DNA of 64,000 nucleotides, taken from assembly GCA_902524115.1 (NCBI GenBank), contig CABZCA010000005.1, forward strand, positions 1 to 64,000, written 5' to 3'. Under the pieces are notes generated by a model that made no database searches, was not told the origin of the DNA, and saw nothing but the letters and a program-made list of their open reading frames with translations. Origin of the DNA: an uncultured Pelagibacteraceae bacterium (lineage in GTDB: Bacteria; Pseudomonadota; Alphaproteobacteria; Pelagibacterales; Pelagibacteraceae). Shown here piece by piece: positions 17,752 through 27,083 of this stretch (its first letter is position 1; each line of letters begins with the position of its first letter). Both the position numbers and the translations under genes were made by a program.

Positions 17752-18732
17752 TTATACTAGTCTAGCAAGATCTCTTTTGCTATTTTTAAATGTCGGAAGT
17801 GGATATTTAAATGCATACTTTCTTGGAATACATTTATTCTTTGCTTTTTCCCACAAAGCAATCCATTGCTTATAATTGTGGATAGTAATATTTTTTTTGT
17901 TTCTACTTCTTACATAAAAATTGGGTAAAGGTTTTCTACCAGACGGGGTTCCAGCTCTATTATATCTTAAATCAGCACTAATTCTAAAATCATTGGTTCT
18001 GTTAGGTAATGAGCAATGAATTGAATGTTTGTGCAAAATAATAATATCACCAACATTAGCCTCCAGAAAAACTGGCTTGTAATTATCAAGTAGTTTACTA
18101 TCTTTTATTTCAACCTGACCTCTATATCCCGATATATGATTCAAAAGTCCCAATTTATTAATTTCTTTTACCGTAATCATACATCCATTTTTTTTTGTAG
18201 TTTTAGTAAATGGAATCCAAACAGTGACCATATCAGTTAATCTTTGTCCCAAAGATGATAATACAGCTGCATCTTGATGCCATGGAGTTCTACCTGATAG
18301 ACCATCATAGATAGAATGTTTTGGTAATTTGCTCTCTGGTTGTTTAATTCTTGTATTTTGAACAGGATTTGACAGAATTTCTGGTCCTAATAATTTTTCA
18401 ACCACATCCAAGATTTTTTTGTGATTTATTAAGTTCCACAAAGATTGAGAGGCAAAGTAATCACTGTCCTTTTTTACATGATCTCTAGGAAGTCTAGTAT
18501 TAAAATACTGATCAAGATCATAAATATTAAGCTTTGAAATAAACGTATACTTTTTCCTAAAGTTATATTTGAAAACTTTTTGTTTCATGTGATCTGGAGC
18601 AAATTTATGAGCTAAATTATCCATTACATACTCCATATCATTTAAAATTGGTTTTAAATCTTTATTGAAATTAAGAACATTCTTTACCCTTAAGTAACCA
18701 TCTCTATCTAAAATGCTCCTTAATTTAGTCAT
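17752..18732 (-). CDS. Phytanoyl-CoA dioxygenase (PhyH) family protein
   Basis: 326-residue Fe(II)/2-oxoglutarate-dependent dioxygenase. The HxD part of the iron site is WHQD in GRTPWHQDAAVL (about residues 150-160). The distal His is in HKHSIHCSLPNRTND and the 2-oxoglutarate Arg follows in FRISADLRYNRAG. The N-terminal LDRDGYLRVKNVL is a common PhyH opening. The family hydroxylates very varied small molecules, so no substrate is proposed. Its place between two keto-acid reductases suggests that it oxidises a carbon source feeding them. No signal peptide, so cytoplasmic. Confidence 0.8.
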   Translation of the reverse strand: MTKLRSILDRDGYLRVKNVLNFNKDLKPILNDMEYVMDNLAHKFAPDHMKQKVFKYNFRKKYTFISKLNIYDLDQYFNTRLPRDHVKKDSDYFASQSLWNLINHKKILDVVEKLLGPEILSNPVQNTRIKQPESKLPKHSIYDGLSGRTPWHQDAAVLSSLGQRLTDMVTVWIPFTKTTKKNGCMITVKEINKLGLLNHISGYRGQVEIKDSKLLDNYKPVFLEANVGDIIILHKHSIHCSLPNRTNDFRISADLRYNRAGTPSGRKPLPNFYVRSRNKKNITIHNYKQWIALWEKAKNKCIPRKYAFKYPLPTFKNSKRDLARLV

Positions 18733-18752
18733 AGTTTGCTAATTATCAGAAT

Positions 18753-19697
18753 TTAGCTGTACATACCTTCTTTTACTTTAATCATTTTGTACATTAGGTC
18801 ATTCAAGGGTGTAGCTATTCCGTGTTTTTTTCCTATTTTAGATACAGCGCCACTTATGAAATCAATTTCAGTTTTTCTTTTATAAAGTACATCAAATGCC
18901 ATTGATGATTTATTTGTTTGTTTTGAATCAACAATCTTATTAAACATGAATAAACACTCATCCTCTGAAACATCAACACCATCTGCTAAAGCAACATCTC
19001 TTGTTTCTAAAATTATCTCTTTACCTAAACTTCTTGAGACGTCGTTGGCATTATTATTTATGTAAAGATCAGTGTGATGCAGATCAAAAATAGCTGAAAG
19101 TGGGCCTATTGCGGTTAATGCAAAAAGTTTCATCCATTTTCTTTTTTTTACATCCTCAGCTGCAATCATTTCTAAATTATGAGCAGTAAATGTATCTGCA
19201 ATTTCAGTTATTCTATCTGTTATCCCACCATCATATTCTCCAATCCAAGAGGGTAGAGCTGCATGATTCATAATATGACCAGGGCCTAAGATATTTGATG
19301 CTTGTGTTGTTGTTCCACCAATTACTTTTTCGTCACCAACAATACTTTTAATTATTGCCTCATGTCCAATTCCATTTTGAAAAGACATAAAAACTGTTTT
19401 ATTGTTAATAATGTTTTTTATACTTTGTAATGCAGGCTCTAAAGCTGTTGCTTTACACATTACTATCACAGCATCAACTTTTCCAATTGTAGATGGATCT
19501 GATGTTGCTGGTACTTTTATGAATCTATCACCACCATGGCCATCCATTTTTAGACCATTTTTATTTATTTCATCAACATGCTCTTTCCAAACATCAATGA
19601 GCGTTACATTTAGACCTTTTTCAGATAGTAGACCTCCAAATAGACATCCCATTGCTCCCGCTCCAAGAATTGCAACTTTTAAATCTTTATTATTCAT
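18753..19697 (-). CDS. 2-dehydropantoate 2-reductase family (ApbA/PanE) oxidoreductase
   Basis: 314-residue NADP-type reductase. The N-terminal Rossmann motif is AILGAGAMGCLFGGLL, followed by the VIVMCKATALEPAL and MSFQNGIGHEAII strands. The family Lys is in KKRKWMKLF, and the C-terminal part holds SSMAFDVLYKRKTEIDFISG. This resembles PanE, which reduces ketopantoate. However, no panB or panC is near, and the operon with a dioxygenase and a hydroxyacid dehydrogenase argues for a catabolic paralogue. It is the first gene of the three-gene unit and faces away from the DUF1907 gene, with about 60 bases between the starts. Confidence 0.83.
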   Translation of the reverse strand: MNNKDLKVAILGAGAMGCLFGGLLSEKGLNVTLIDVWKEHVDEINKNGLKMDGHGGDRFIKVPATSDPSTIGKVDAVIVMCKATALEPALQSIKNIINNKTVFMSFQNGIGHEAIIKSIVGDEKVIGGTTTQASNILGPGHIMNHAALPSWIGEYDGGITDRITEIADTFTAHNLEMIAAEDVKKRKWMKLFALTAIGPLSAIFDLHHTDLYINNNANDVSRSLGKEIILETRDVALADGVDVSEDECLFMFNKIVDSKQTNKSSMAFDVLYKRKTEIDFISGAVSKIGKKHGIATPLNDLMYKMIKVKEGMYS

Positions 19698-19760
19698 TTT
19701 TAAGAAACAAATATATTAATGTATAGAAATTATGCAATATATTATGTAACTAATTTATAT

Positions 19761-20729
19761 ATGGAGTTAAAAATAGAAAAAGGAATTTTTAAGAAATTAG
19801 AGTTAGAAGAAATAACAAGTGCGTTGCAAGTTGGATTGTCAAAAAATTTTGAAAGTGTCACAGCAAGGATAGTTGATTGTCCAAATTTAAGAGATTGGAA
19901 TTGTCCATCAGAAGGAATAAGTGGTAACCAAAGAATAATTGATGTTGGAGGAGAACCGTATATGCACGATCCTAAATATATTGGTGCTGAATTCGATTAC
20001 GCAGAAATATCAAAATTGATTGGGTCAGAGAAATCATACGCACTTGGTGCGGGATCTGGAGCAATGTCTTGTCTTGATGGACACTGCGGTGAGTTGATTA
20101 TAAACGAAAACTTAATAACAAAAGAGTATAAATCTTTAATAGCAAGGGTAGGTAAGGACAAAAAATGTATTGTAGAGGACTATAATGACAGTAAACATGG
20201 CGGACTTGGCAATGTTTATTATTCTGATGGTGTTAAGGGTAAAGTTATTTATTTAAGGATAAAGAAAAGAGTTGGAAAACAAGGCTCATTGCCTCAAGCA
20301 GTCAGAGCAGCACTTTCAGAAAATTTAAAAATATTTAACAACGATCATATCGCTTTAGCTGGTGTATTTAGAGTTTTAAATGGAAAGATAAGATCACATG
20401 TTCAACCAGATTATAAGGATATAAAACACGAATACTACGATCCAAAATTAATGAAATGTACAAAAGATTTTCTTCAATTTTATGAGCCAGTAGGGCCAAG
20501 ATTACAATGCTATACCGTATTATGGACAGGAGATCCAACTGGTGGAGAATTAAATCTAAGAGAGTCTGGAGAGCATACACATTTTCATTCATACGAACAT
20601 AAAAATGATGCAGGACATTATCATTTTGATGTGACGCCAGACGAGATAGAATATGAAGGATATTTTAATACTGCACAAGAAGTTCACAGAGTAAATAATA
20701 TTTACAAAAAATTAGCTGCGAAAAATTAA
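19761..20729 (+). CDS. DUF1907 protein, bacterial homologue of human C11orf54 ester hydrolase
   Basis: 322-residue protein matching DUF1907. The C-terminal His272-Thr-His274 ... His288 pattern (EHTHFHSYEH and AGHYHFDVTPDEIEYEGYF) corresponds to the zinc ligands reported for human C11orf54 (PTD012). Other shared features are VDCPNLRDW near residue 38, YALGAGSGAMSC near 93 and the YLRIKKRVG strand. The human protein has a zinc site and reported esterase activity; its natural substrate is unknown. The start chosen is ATG at 19761; an earlier in-frame ATG adds a poorly conserved 14-residue tail. It stands alone between catabolic operons and ends one base before the convergent aldolase stop. Confidence 0.82.
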   Translation: MELKIEKGIFKKLELEEITSALQVGLSKNFESVTARIVDCPNLRDWNCPSEGISGNQRIIDVGGEPYMHDPKYIGAEFDYAEISKLIGSEKSYALGAGSGAMSCLDGHCGELIINENLITKEYKSLIARVGKDKKCIVEDYNDSKHGGLGNVYYSDGVKGKVIYLRIKKRVGKQGSLPQAVRAALSENLKIFNNDHIALAGVFRVLNGKIRSHVQPDYKDIKHEYYDPKLMKCTKDFLQFYEPVGPRLQCYTVLWTGDPTGGELNLRESGEHTHFHSYEHKNDAGHYHFDVTPDEIEYEGYFNTAQEVHRVNNIYKKLAAKN

Positions 20730-20730
20730 T

Positions 20731-21522
20731 TTAGTAAGTTTCAGATTCTTTTTTGCTTATTGAACCTTTCATTTTTTCTACAATTGCCTTAGCACCAGCG
20801 CTCATTGCTCTTTGATCTGCTCCAATAGTTACAAAGTTAAATCCTTTATCGATCATTTTTTGTGCATACTCAGGTGTTCCATTATGAATTCCTGCAAAAA
20901 TATTATTTTTTTTGGCATGCTCTAATATTCTTAATATTTCTGAATAAGCTTTTGTATCCTCTGCTCTGTCAAACCCAGGTTTTTCTCCAATTGCTAAACT
21001 TAAGTCAGCGGGACCAATATATATTCCATCTACACCATCTGTAGACATAATCTCATCTAATTTATCTAATGACTCTTTTGTTTCAATCATAGCTAATTTT
21101 AAAATTTCATCATTTGCATGATCGGCATAATCAGCACCACCATAAATCAATCCTCTAACAGGACCAAAACTTCTATATCCTCTTGGAGGATACATACACG
21201 CTTGTACGAATCTTTCTGCCTCTTCTTTATTGCTTACCATAGGACATATAATTCCGTAACAACCGGCGTCTAGAATTTTCATTATTTGACCTGGTTCATT
21301 CCAATTTACTCTAGCAAGAGGAGTTACATCAGTTGATGAAATAGTTTGAAGCATTGGAAGTGCATTTGTATAATCAACAAGTCCATGTTGCATATCCACA
21401 GTTAGAGAGTCCCATCCTTGATGTGCCATAACTTCTGCTGATACAGTGCTTGGTATTTGTAACCAACCATTTACAACAGGCTTACCTTCAGCCATCATTT
21501 GTTTGACTTTATTTTTTCTCAT
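20731..21522 (-). CDS. HpcH/HpaI-family class II aldolase
   Basis: 263-residue metal-dependent TIM-barrel aldolase. The features seen are NGWLQIPSTVSAEVMAHQGWDSLTVDMQHG (split here only by strand order), with the catalytic His in DMQHG. The metal ligands are Glu in AMIETKESLD and Asp in YIGPADLSLAIG. Relatives cleave 4-hydroxy-2-oxo acids such as 2-keto-3-deoxy sugar acids into pyruvate and an aldehyde. The upstream aldehyde dehydrogenase gene overlaps by one base, so the pair could cleave a keto-deoxy acid and oxidise the aldehyde produced. That pairing is inference from the operon. Confidence 0.88.
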   Translation of the reverse strand: MRKNKVKQMMAEGKPVVNGWLQIPSTVSAEVMAHQGWDSLTVDMQHGLVDYTNALPMLQTISSTDVTPLARVNWNEPGQIMKILDAGCYGIICPMVSNKEEAERFVQACMYPPRGYRSFGPVRGLIYGGADYADHANDEILKLAMIETKESLDKLDEIMSTDGVDGIYIGPADLSLAIGEKPGFDRAEDTKAYSEILRILEHAKKNNIFAGIHNGTPEYAQKMIDKGFNFVTIGADQRAMSAGAKAIVEKMKGSISKKESETY

Positions 21523-22964
21523 TAATAATTGAGACCGAAGTGAGTATACTTAACGTTCAAATAATCCTTGATGGCCATAGAACCACCTTCTCTTCCATAG
21601 CCTGTTTGTTTTATTCCTCCAAAAGGTACTTCAGCAAAAGCAATTGTTGGATGGTTTACAGCGCATGTTCCAGTTTCCATTTTTTCTGAGACTTTGTGCG
21701 CTTTTTCTAAGGAATTTGTGTAGATATAGCTTGCTAAACCAAGGTCATTATCATTAGCTCGCTTAACAACTTCATCTGTGTCTTTAAAAGTAAGCAATGG
21801 AACTAAAGGTCCAAATGGCTCTTCTTTAGCAATTGTAAAATTATCTTTAACATTATCAAAAATAGTTGGTTCATAGAAATACCCTTTATTAAAACCAGCT
21901 GGTCTCTTTCCACCACATAAAACTGTTGCTCCTTCACTCTTAGTTTTTTCTACTAATGCCTCTATTTCATTTAATCTTTTTTCTGTTGTTAAAGGTCCTA
22001 GAATTGTATCTTCATCCATTCCGTTACCAACTTTAAGCTTAGTGACTTTTTCAACTAAAGTTTTAGCAAATTCATCTTTTTTACTTTCATGAATATAAAA
22101 TCTTGCAGGTGATATACAAACTTGACCATTATTTCTAAATTTAGCAGTGATTGCCATATCAGTTACTTTGTTGATATCTACGTCGTCAAAAACAATAAAA
22201 GGTGAATGACCACTTAACTCCATTGTAACTCTTTGAACTTTTTCAGCAGCTTGTTTTAAAATTAGTTTTCCAACTCTTGTTGAACCAGTTATGGAAACTT
22301 TTTTTACTATATCAGATGATATTAATTGAGATGAGATTTTAGCTGGATCACCAGATAATAAATTTACTACTCCTGGAGGAACGCCTGCATCATTTATAAT
22401 ATTCATAAGTTCCATTATACTACCTGGAGTAATCACATCAGGCTTACAAATTACCGAACATCCTGCAGCTAAAGCAGTAGAAATTTTTCTTGAGGATAAA
22501 ACTATTGGAAAGTTCCATGGTATTAATCCAGCAACAACTCCAACTGGCTCATATTTTATGTACATTCTTGTATGTTCAAATCTACTTTCAACTATTTGAC
22601 CATAAATTCTTTTTGTTTCTTCAGAGTTCCATTCAAAAATATCTGCAGCTCCTCCAACTTCCCCTTTTGCTTCTGATAATGGCTTTCCAACTTCTAATGT
22701 AAGCCACTTAGCTAGAATATCTGTTCTCTCTCTCATTAGATCAGCAATTTTTCTTATAATTTTTGATCTTTGCCAAGGCGGTGTATTTCTCCAAACTTCT
22801 AGACCTTTTTCCGCAGACTTAAGTGCTTTGTTTACATCTTCTTCACTCGCTTTAGATGCCTTACCTAAAACTTCCTCAGTTGCAGGATTTAAAACATCAT
22901 AAGTTTCATTATTTTGTGATGCTTGCCATTTGCCATCAATGAATTGTCCAAATTTGCTATACAT
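21522..22964 (-). CDS. NAD(P)-dependent aldehyde dehydrogenase
   Basis: 480-residue ALDH-superfamily enzyme. Landmarks are PWNFPIVLSSRKISTALAAG with the catalytic Asn, the VSITGSTRVGKLI cofactor turn, the general-base Glu in VTMELSGHSP and the catalytic Cys in NNGQVCISPARF. EEPFGPLVPLLTF closes the active site. The short length and C-terminus (GGIKQTGYGREGG) resemble succinate-semialdehyde, lactaldehyde or 2-ketoglutarate-semialdehyde dehydrogenases, rather than the CoA-acylating IolA/MmsA type. It is coupled to the HpaI-type aldolase gene and divergent from iolD with 55 bases between starts. Confidence 0.9.
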   Translation of the reverse strand: MYSKFGQFIDGKWQASQNNETYDVLNPATEEVLGKASKASEEDVNKALKSAEKGLEVWRNTPPWQRSKIIRKIADLMRERTDILAKWLTLEVGKPLSEAKGEVGGAADIFEWNSEETKRIYGQIVESRFEHTRMYIKYEPVGVVAGLIPWNFPIVLSSRKISTALAAGCSVICKPDVITPGSIMELMNIINDAGVPPGVVNLLSGDPAKISSQLISSDIVKKVSITGSTRVGKLILKQAAEKVQRVTMELSGHSPFIVFDDVDINKVTDMAITAKFRNNGQVCISPARFYIHESKKDEFAKTLVEKVTKLKVGNGMDEDTILGPLTTEKRLNEIEALVEKTKSEGATVLCGGKRPAGFNKGYFYEPTIFDNVKDNFTIAKEEPFGPLVPLLTFKDTDEVVKRANDNDLGLASYIYTNSLEKAHKVSEKMETGTCAVNHPTIAFAEVPFGGIKQTGYGREGGSMAIKDYLNVKYTHFGLNY

Positions 22965-23019
22965 AATTTTTATTTTGTGGTTTATTAGTTGAATATTTGA
23001 GGAGAATATAACTAGAAAA

Positions 23020-24864
23020 ATGAGAAAAATAAAGCTTACTTGCGCGCATGCATTGGTTAAACATTTAATAGCTCAGAAAGTCTATATTGATGGTCAAGTT
23101 AAGCCTTTGTTTCCTGGTGTATTCGGTATTTTTGGACACGGAAATGTCGCCTGTCTAGGACAAGCATTAGAAGAAAATAAAGATCAACTTCCAACTTACA
23201 GAGGTCATCACGAACAAAATATGGCCTTAACAGGTGTTGCTTATGCAAGAGCTAAAAGAAGAAAGCAAATTTTTATTGCAACAAGTTCGGTTGGACCAGG
23301 ATCTACAAATCTAGTTACAGCATCAGCTGTAGCAATGAGTAATAGATTGCCAATTTTATTTTTACCTGGAGACACTTACGCAAATAGAATGCCTGACCCT
23401 GTATTACAACAAGTGGAACATTTTTCAAATCCTGGAATGACCGCTAATGACTCATTTAAACCAGTTACAAAATATTTTGATAGAATTACAAGGCCAGAGC
23501 AAATATTACAGTCACTTCCTCAAGCAATTCAAACCATGTTAGATCCAGCAGAGTGTGGACCCACATGTTTATCTTTGTGCCAAGATGTACAGGGTGAAAC
23601 TTTTGATTATCCTGAAGAATTTTTTAAAGAAAGAATTCATAATATTAGAAGACCTAGACCTGATGATTTTCAAATCAAACAAGCAGTAGAAAAAATTAAA
23701 AATTCAAAAAAACCTATTATAATTTCTGGAGGCGGAGTATTTTATTCTGATGCCATGGATGAGTTAGGCAATTTTGCATTTAAACATAATATACCAGTAA
23801 CCCAAACAGTTATGGGATACTCAACAATGAAAAAAGATCATTCTCATTTTGTAGGGCCAATAGGTGGCCTTGGCGGTAAGGCAGCAAATAACTTAGCAAA
23901 AGAAACTGATTTAGCAATCTGTATAGGAACTAAGCTTGCAGATTTTACAACTGGTTCATGGGCTAATTTTGAAAATCCTGAATTTAAATTAGTTTCAATT
24001 AATATAGCAAGACATGATGCGAACAAACATTTAGCAGAAGCAGTTATAGGTGACGCAAAAGTTACCTTAACAGAATTATCTAACACTATTGGAGATTGGA
24101 AATCATCTGATAGCTGGTATAAAAAATCACAGGTTGAGTTAAAATCTTGGAATGAATACGTGGATAAAGAGAGTGGTCCAACAAATCAAGAATTACCAAG
24201 TTATGCTCATGCTGTTGGAGCAATTTATAGGAATTCAGATCCAACTGATATAGCTGTTACAGCAGCCGGAGGTTTGGTCGGAGAAGTTGTTCAAGTTTGG
24301 CGTCCAAAAGAGCTAAATACTCATGAAACAGAGTGGGGGTTTAGTTGCATGAGTTATGAAATTTCTGGTGCTCTTGGTATAAAAATGGCTAATCCTGATA
24401 AAGACGTAATTGCTTTTGTTGGCGATGGATCATACCTACTTAACAATTCAGATATATATTCTTCAGTAATTACTAATAATAAATTAATAATCATTGTATG
24501 TGATAATGGAGGTCATGCTGTTATAAATAGACTTCAATTGTTCAAGGGTGGAAAAGAATTTAATTGTTTGTTTAATTCCTCAAATATTCAAAACTCTAAA
24601 GAAGTAAATTTTGCTCAACATGCAGCAAGTATGGGAGCAAAATCAGAACATGTTTCTAGTATTTCAGAATTAGAAGAGGCATTTAAAAGAGCTAAACAAT
24701 CAGATGTAACTTATGTTATATCAATTAAAACACATAGTTACGAATGGCTTGAAGGATCAGCTTATTGGGAAAGCCCTACGCTTGAAATACCAACATCAAA
24801 AGAAAATGAAGAGGCATTAAAACTCCACAAAGAAGGAAAATCAAAACAGAGACAAGGTGTTTAA
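23020..24864 (+). CDS. iolD: 3D-(3,5/4)-trihydroxycyclohexane-1,2-dione acylhydrolase
   Basis: 614-residue thiamine-diphosphate enzyme. The long N-terminus (LTCAHALVKHL, FPGVFGIFGHGNVACLGQAL, YRGHHEQNMALTGVAYARAK) is diagnostic of IolD. The catalytic Glu is in GHHEQ, the ThDP/Mg site is FVGDGSYLLNNSDI with a downstream Asn, and ITIVCDNGG-like IIIVCDNGGHAVINRLQ follows. In the Bacillus pathway it opens the ring of the diketone made by IolE, giving 5-deoxy-glucuronate. It heads a plus-strand run through to the ribokinase gene that includes a dehydrogenase, a hydroxyacid dehydrogenase and a CUT2 transporter, so this transporter may bring in the inositol-type substrate. Confidence 0.93.
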   Translation: MRKIKLTCAHALVKHLIAQKVYIDGQVKPLFPGVFGIFGHGNVACLGQALEENKDQLPTYRGHHEQNMALTGVAYARAKRRKQIFIATSSVGPGSTNLVTASAVAMSNRLPILFLPGDTYANRMPDPVLQQVEHFSNPGMTANDSFKPVTKYFDRITRPEQILQSLPQAIQTMLDPAECGPTCLSLCQDVQGETFDYPEEFFKERIHNIRRPRPDDFQIKQAVEKIKNSKKPIIISGGGVFYSDAMDELGNFAFKHNIPVTQTVMGYSTMKKDHSHFVGPIGGLGGKAANNLAKETDLAICIGTKLADFTTGSWANFENPEFKLVSINIARHDANKHLAEAVIGDAKVTLTELSNTIGDWKSSDSWYKKSQVELKSWNEYVDKESGPTNQELPSYAHAVGAIYRNSDPTDIAVTAAGGLVGEVVQVWRPKELNTHETEWGFSCMSYEISGALGIKMANPDKDVIAFVGDGSYLLNNSDIYSSVITNNKLIIIVCDNGGHAVINRLQLFKGGKEFNCLFNSSNIQNSKEVNFAQHAASMGAKSEHVSSISELEEAFKRAKQSDVTYVISIKTHSYEWLEGSAYWESPTLEIPTSKENEEALKLHKEGKSKQRQGV

Positions 24865-24873
24865 AAACTTTAT

Positions 24874-26031
24874 ATGAATAAAGTTTTTAAAATTGGCTTA
24901 ATAGGTTGTGGACATATTGCTGAAACATATTTTAGAGCTGAAAAATATTTTAATAATATAAAAATTATTAAATGTGCTGATATTAATGAGAAAGCTTCTA
25001 AGCGTTGTGCTTTAAATTTTGGAATAAAATCTGTAACTGTTAATGATCTTCTTAAAGATAATGAAATTGAAATTATTCTAAACCTTACAATTCCAAAAGC
25101 ACATTATCAAATATCCAAAAAAGCTTTAATAAATGGAAAACATGTTTATTCAGAAAAACCATTAGCAATAAATTTAAATGATGGGAAAAAATTATTAAAA
25201 ATTTCAAAAAAGAAAAAATTATATTTAGGAAACGCTCCTGATACTTTTTTAGGAGGTGGAATTCAAAAATCTAAAGAATTAGTTGAAAAAAATATTATAG
25301 GAAATGTAAAATTAGGAAATGCAGTTTTTGCTTTTCCTGGTATTCAATCCTACCATCCTAATCCTGAACCTTGGTTTACAAAAAAAGAGGGAGGTCCAGT
25401 TATCGATATGGGACCATATTATATTACTGCTTTAGTAAATCTTTTAGGATCAGCAAAAAAAGTTACTGGCACAATTATTCAAGGCCAAAAATATAGAACT
25501 ATTGGGATAGGACCAAAAAAAGGCAAAAAATTTAAAGTAGAATGTCCAACTACTTATTTATCTACAATCACTTTTAAAAATAACTCCGTTATAAGATTAA
25601 CATTATCATTTGATGTTATAGCTCATCAAAGAAATCATATTGAATTATATGGAGAAAAAGGGTCAATGATAGTTCCAGATCCAAATATGTTTGGTGGATC
25701 AGTATTAACTTGCAATAAATTAGGTGATAATTGGAAAGAGTTTAAGACTACAAAAATGTCTTTAGGGAGGATTAATATAAGAACACAAAGTTCAAGAGCA
25801 AATGAAACACCAACTAATGCAAACTATCGAGGTGTAGGGTTATCAGAGATGGCATATTCTATTGAAAATAAAAGAAAACATTTATGTAGTGGTGAAATTT
25901 CTCTTCATGTATTAGACATTATAACTTCTATTATGAAGGCAGCTAAGTCTGGCAAAACTCAATATATTAAAACTTTTTGCGCAAAACCAGAAAAGTTTTC
26001 AAAATTAGATATTAAGAAATTACTAAAGTAA
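24874..26031 (+). CDS. Gfo/Idh/MocA-family dehydrogenase
   Basis: 385-residue oxidoreductase with Rossmann motif GLIGCGHIAETYFRA, catalytic motif YSEKPLAINL and a substrate-domain GGPVIDMGPYYITALVNLLG. The last substitutes Tyr for the usual His/Asp arrangement near MGPYY. The C-terminal half is longer than in the neighbours. It follows iolD by nine bases and precedes a hydroxyacid dehydrogenase by seven, so it is part of the inositol-type operon. The probable role is oxidation of a cyclic polyol or sugar acid; the exact substrate is unknown. Confidence 0.85.
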   Translation: MNKVFKIGLIGCGHIAETYFRAEKYFNNIKIIKCADINEKASKRCALNFGIKSVTVNDLLKDNEIEIILNLTIPKAHYQISKKALINGKHVYSEKPLAINLNDGKKLLKISKKKKLYLGNAPDTFLGGGIQKSKELVEKNIIGNVKLGNAVFAFPGIQSYHPNPEPWFTKKEGGPVIDMGPYYITALVNLLGSAKKVTGTIIQGQKYRTIGIGPKKGKKFKVECPTTYLSTITFKNNSVIRLTLSFDVIAHQRNHIELYGEKGSMIVPDPNMFGGSVLTCNKLGDNWKEFKTTKMSLGRINIRTQSSRANETPTNANYRGVGLSEMAYSIENKRKHLCSGEISLHVLDIITSIMKAAKSGKTQYIKTFCAKPEKFSKLDIKKLLK

Positions 26032-26038
26032 ATATAAA

Positions 26039-27061
26039 ATGAAAAAACATATTGTAATTTCAGATCCATTTCCAAGAACATTAGATTTAATTTTTTCAAA
26101 AAAAAAACTTAAGGAATTAAAATCAAAATATAAATTAATAACTGCTCCTAAGTTAAATAAAAAAAATTTTTATGAAAAAAATATTCATAAAGCCACTTTT
26201 ATAATTGGTCAGCCAGACCTTGACAAAAATCTTTTATCAAAAGCTTCAAAATTGAAATGTATCATAAATGTTGAAAGTAATTTTACGGATAATATTGACT
26301 ATGAATATTGTTTTAAAAAAAAAATTGATGTAATAGCTACATCACCTGTATTTTCAAAGCCAGTTGCTGAAATAGCTTTAGGTATGACTTTATCAATACT
26401 AAGAAACATTCATAATGCTCATTTTGATTTTGTAAAAGGAAAAGAAAAATATGGTTTAGAAAGTAATTTAAATGCTTCTCTTTTAACAAATAAAAAAATT
26501 GGTTTATTGGGTTTTGGAGATTTAGCAAAGGCGCTTTATCCTCTTTTGCTACCCTTTACAAAAAATATAAGTGTATATGATCCCTGGATACCAAACAAAA
26601 TTATTAAAAAAGCTGGTTTTAAATCAATTAATCTAAGTAAAATGTTTAGCGATTGTGAGATTATTTATGTACTAGCAACAATCACAACTAAAAATAAAAA
26701 TTTAATAGACAAAAAATTATTAAATAGAATGAGGCCAAAATCAGTTTTTATTTTAATGAGTAGAGCAGCAATTGTTAACTTTGAGGATCTTAAAAAAAGA
26801 ATTAAGAAAGGAGGTATCTATGTTGCTACGGATGTATTTCCTGAAGAGCCGGTTAAAAAAAATGATCCAATTAGAAAACTGGAAAATGTATTGTTTTCAG
26901 CTCATAGGGCGGGAGCTTTAGAACAGGCTTTTTTTGAAATGGGTGAAATTGTTCTAAAAGATATGAGCTTAATTTTAAAAAAAAAGGCACCAAAATTCTG
27001 TAAAAGGGCTCGAAGCAAAACAGTAAATCTGTTAGCCTCAAAACCTGTTGCAATTAACTGA
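26039..27061 (+). CDS. D-isomer-specific 2-hydroxyacid dehydrogenase
   Basis: 340-residue enzyme of the D-2-hydroxyacid dehydrogenase family. The cofactor motif is GLLGFGDLAKALYPLL, the catalytic Arg is in LMSRAAIVNFEDL and the His in FSAHRAGALEQAF. The Glu of the acid motif is in DVFPEEPVKK. It is more divergent than the other two paralogues in this window and more Lys-rich at the N-terminus. The operon position between a Gfo/Idh enzyme and a CUT2 ABC transporter points to carbohydrate catabolism. The product is not known. Confidence 0.8.
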   Translation: MKKHIVISDPFPRTLDLIFSKKKLKELKSKYKLITAPKLNKKNFYEKNIHKATFIIGQPDLDKNLLSKASKLKCIINVESNFTDNIDYEYCFKKKIDVIATSPVFSKPVAEIALGMTLSILRNIHNAHFDFVKGKEKYGLESNLNASLLTNKKIGLLGFGDLAKALYPLLLPFTKNISVYDPWIPNKIIKKAGFKSINLSKMFSDCEIIYVLATITTKNKNLIDKKLLNRMRPKSVFILMSRAAIVNFEDLKKRIKKGGIYVATDVFPEEPVKKNDPIRKLENVLFSAHRAGALEQAFFEMGEIVLKDMSLILKKKAPKFCKRARSKTVNLLASKPVAIN

Positions 27062-27083
27062 TTTTTTTATATTTTCATGATTT

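Noticed and set aside
19719-19760. Earlier ATG for the DUF1907 gene
   Set aside because: The added 14 residues are Tyr-rich and do not resemble the family N-terminus; the promoter region of the divergent gene would be consumed.
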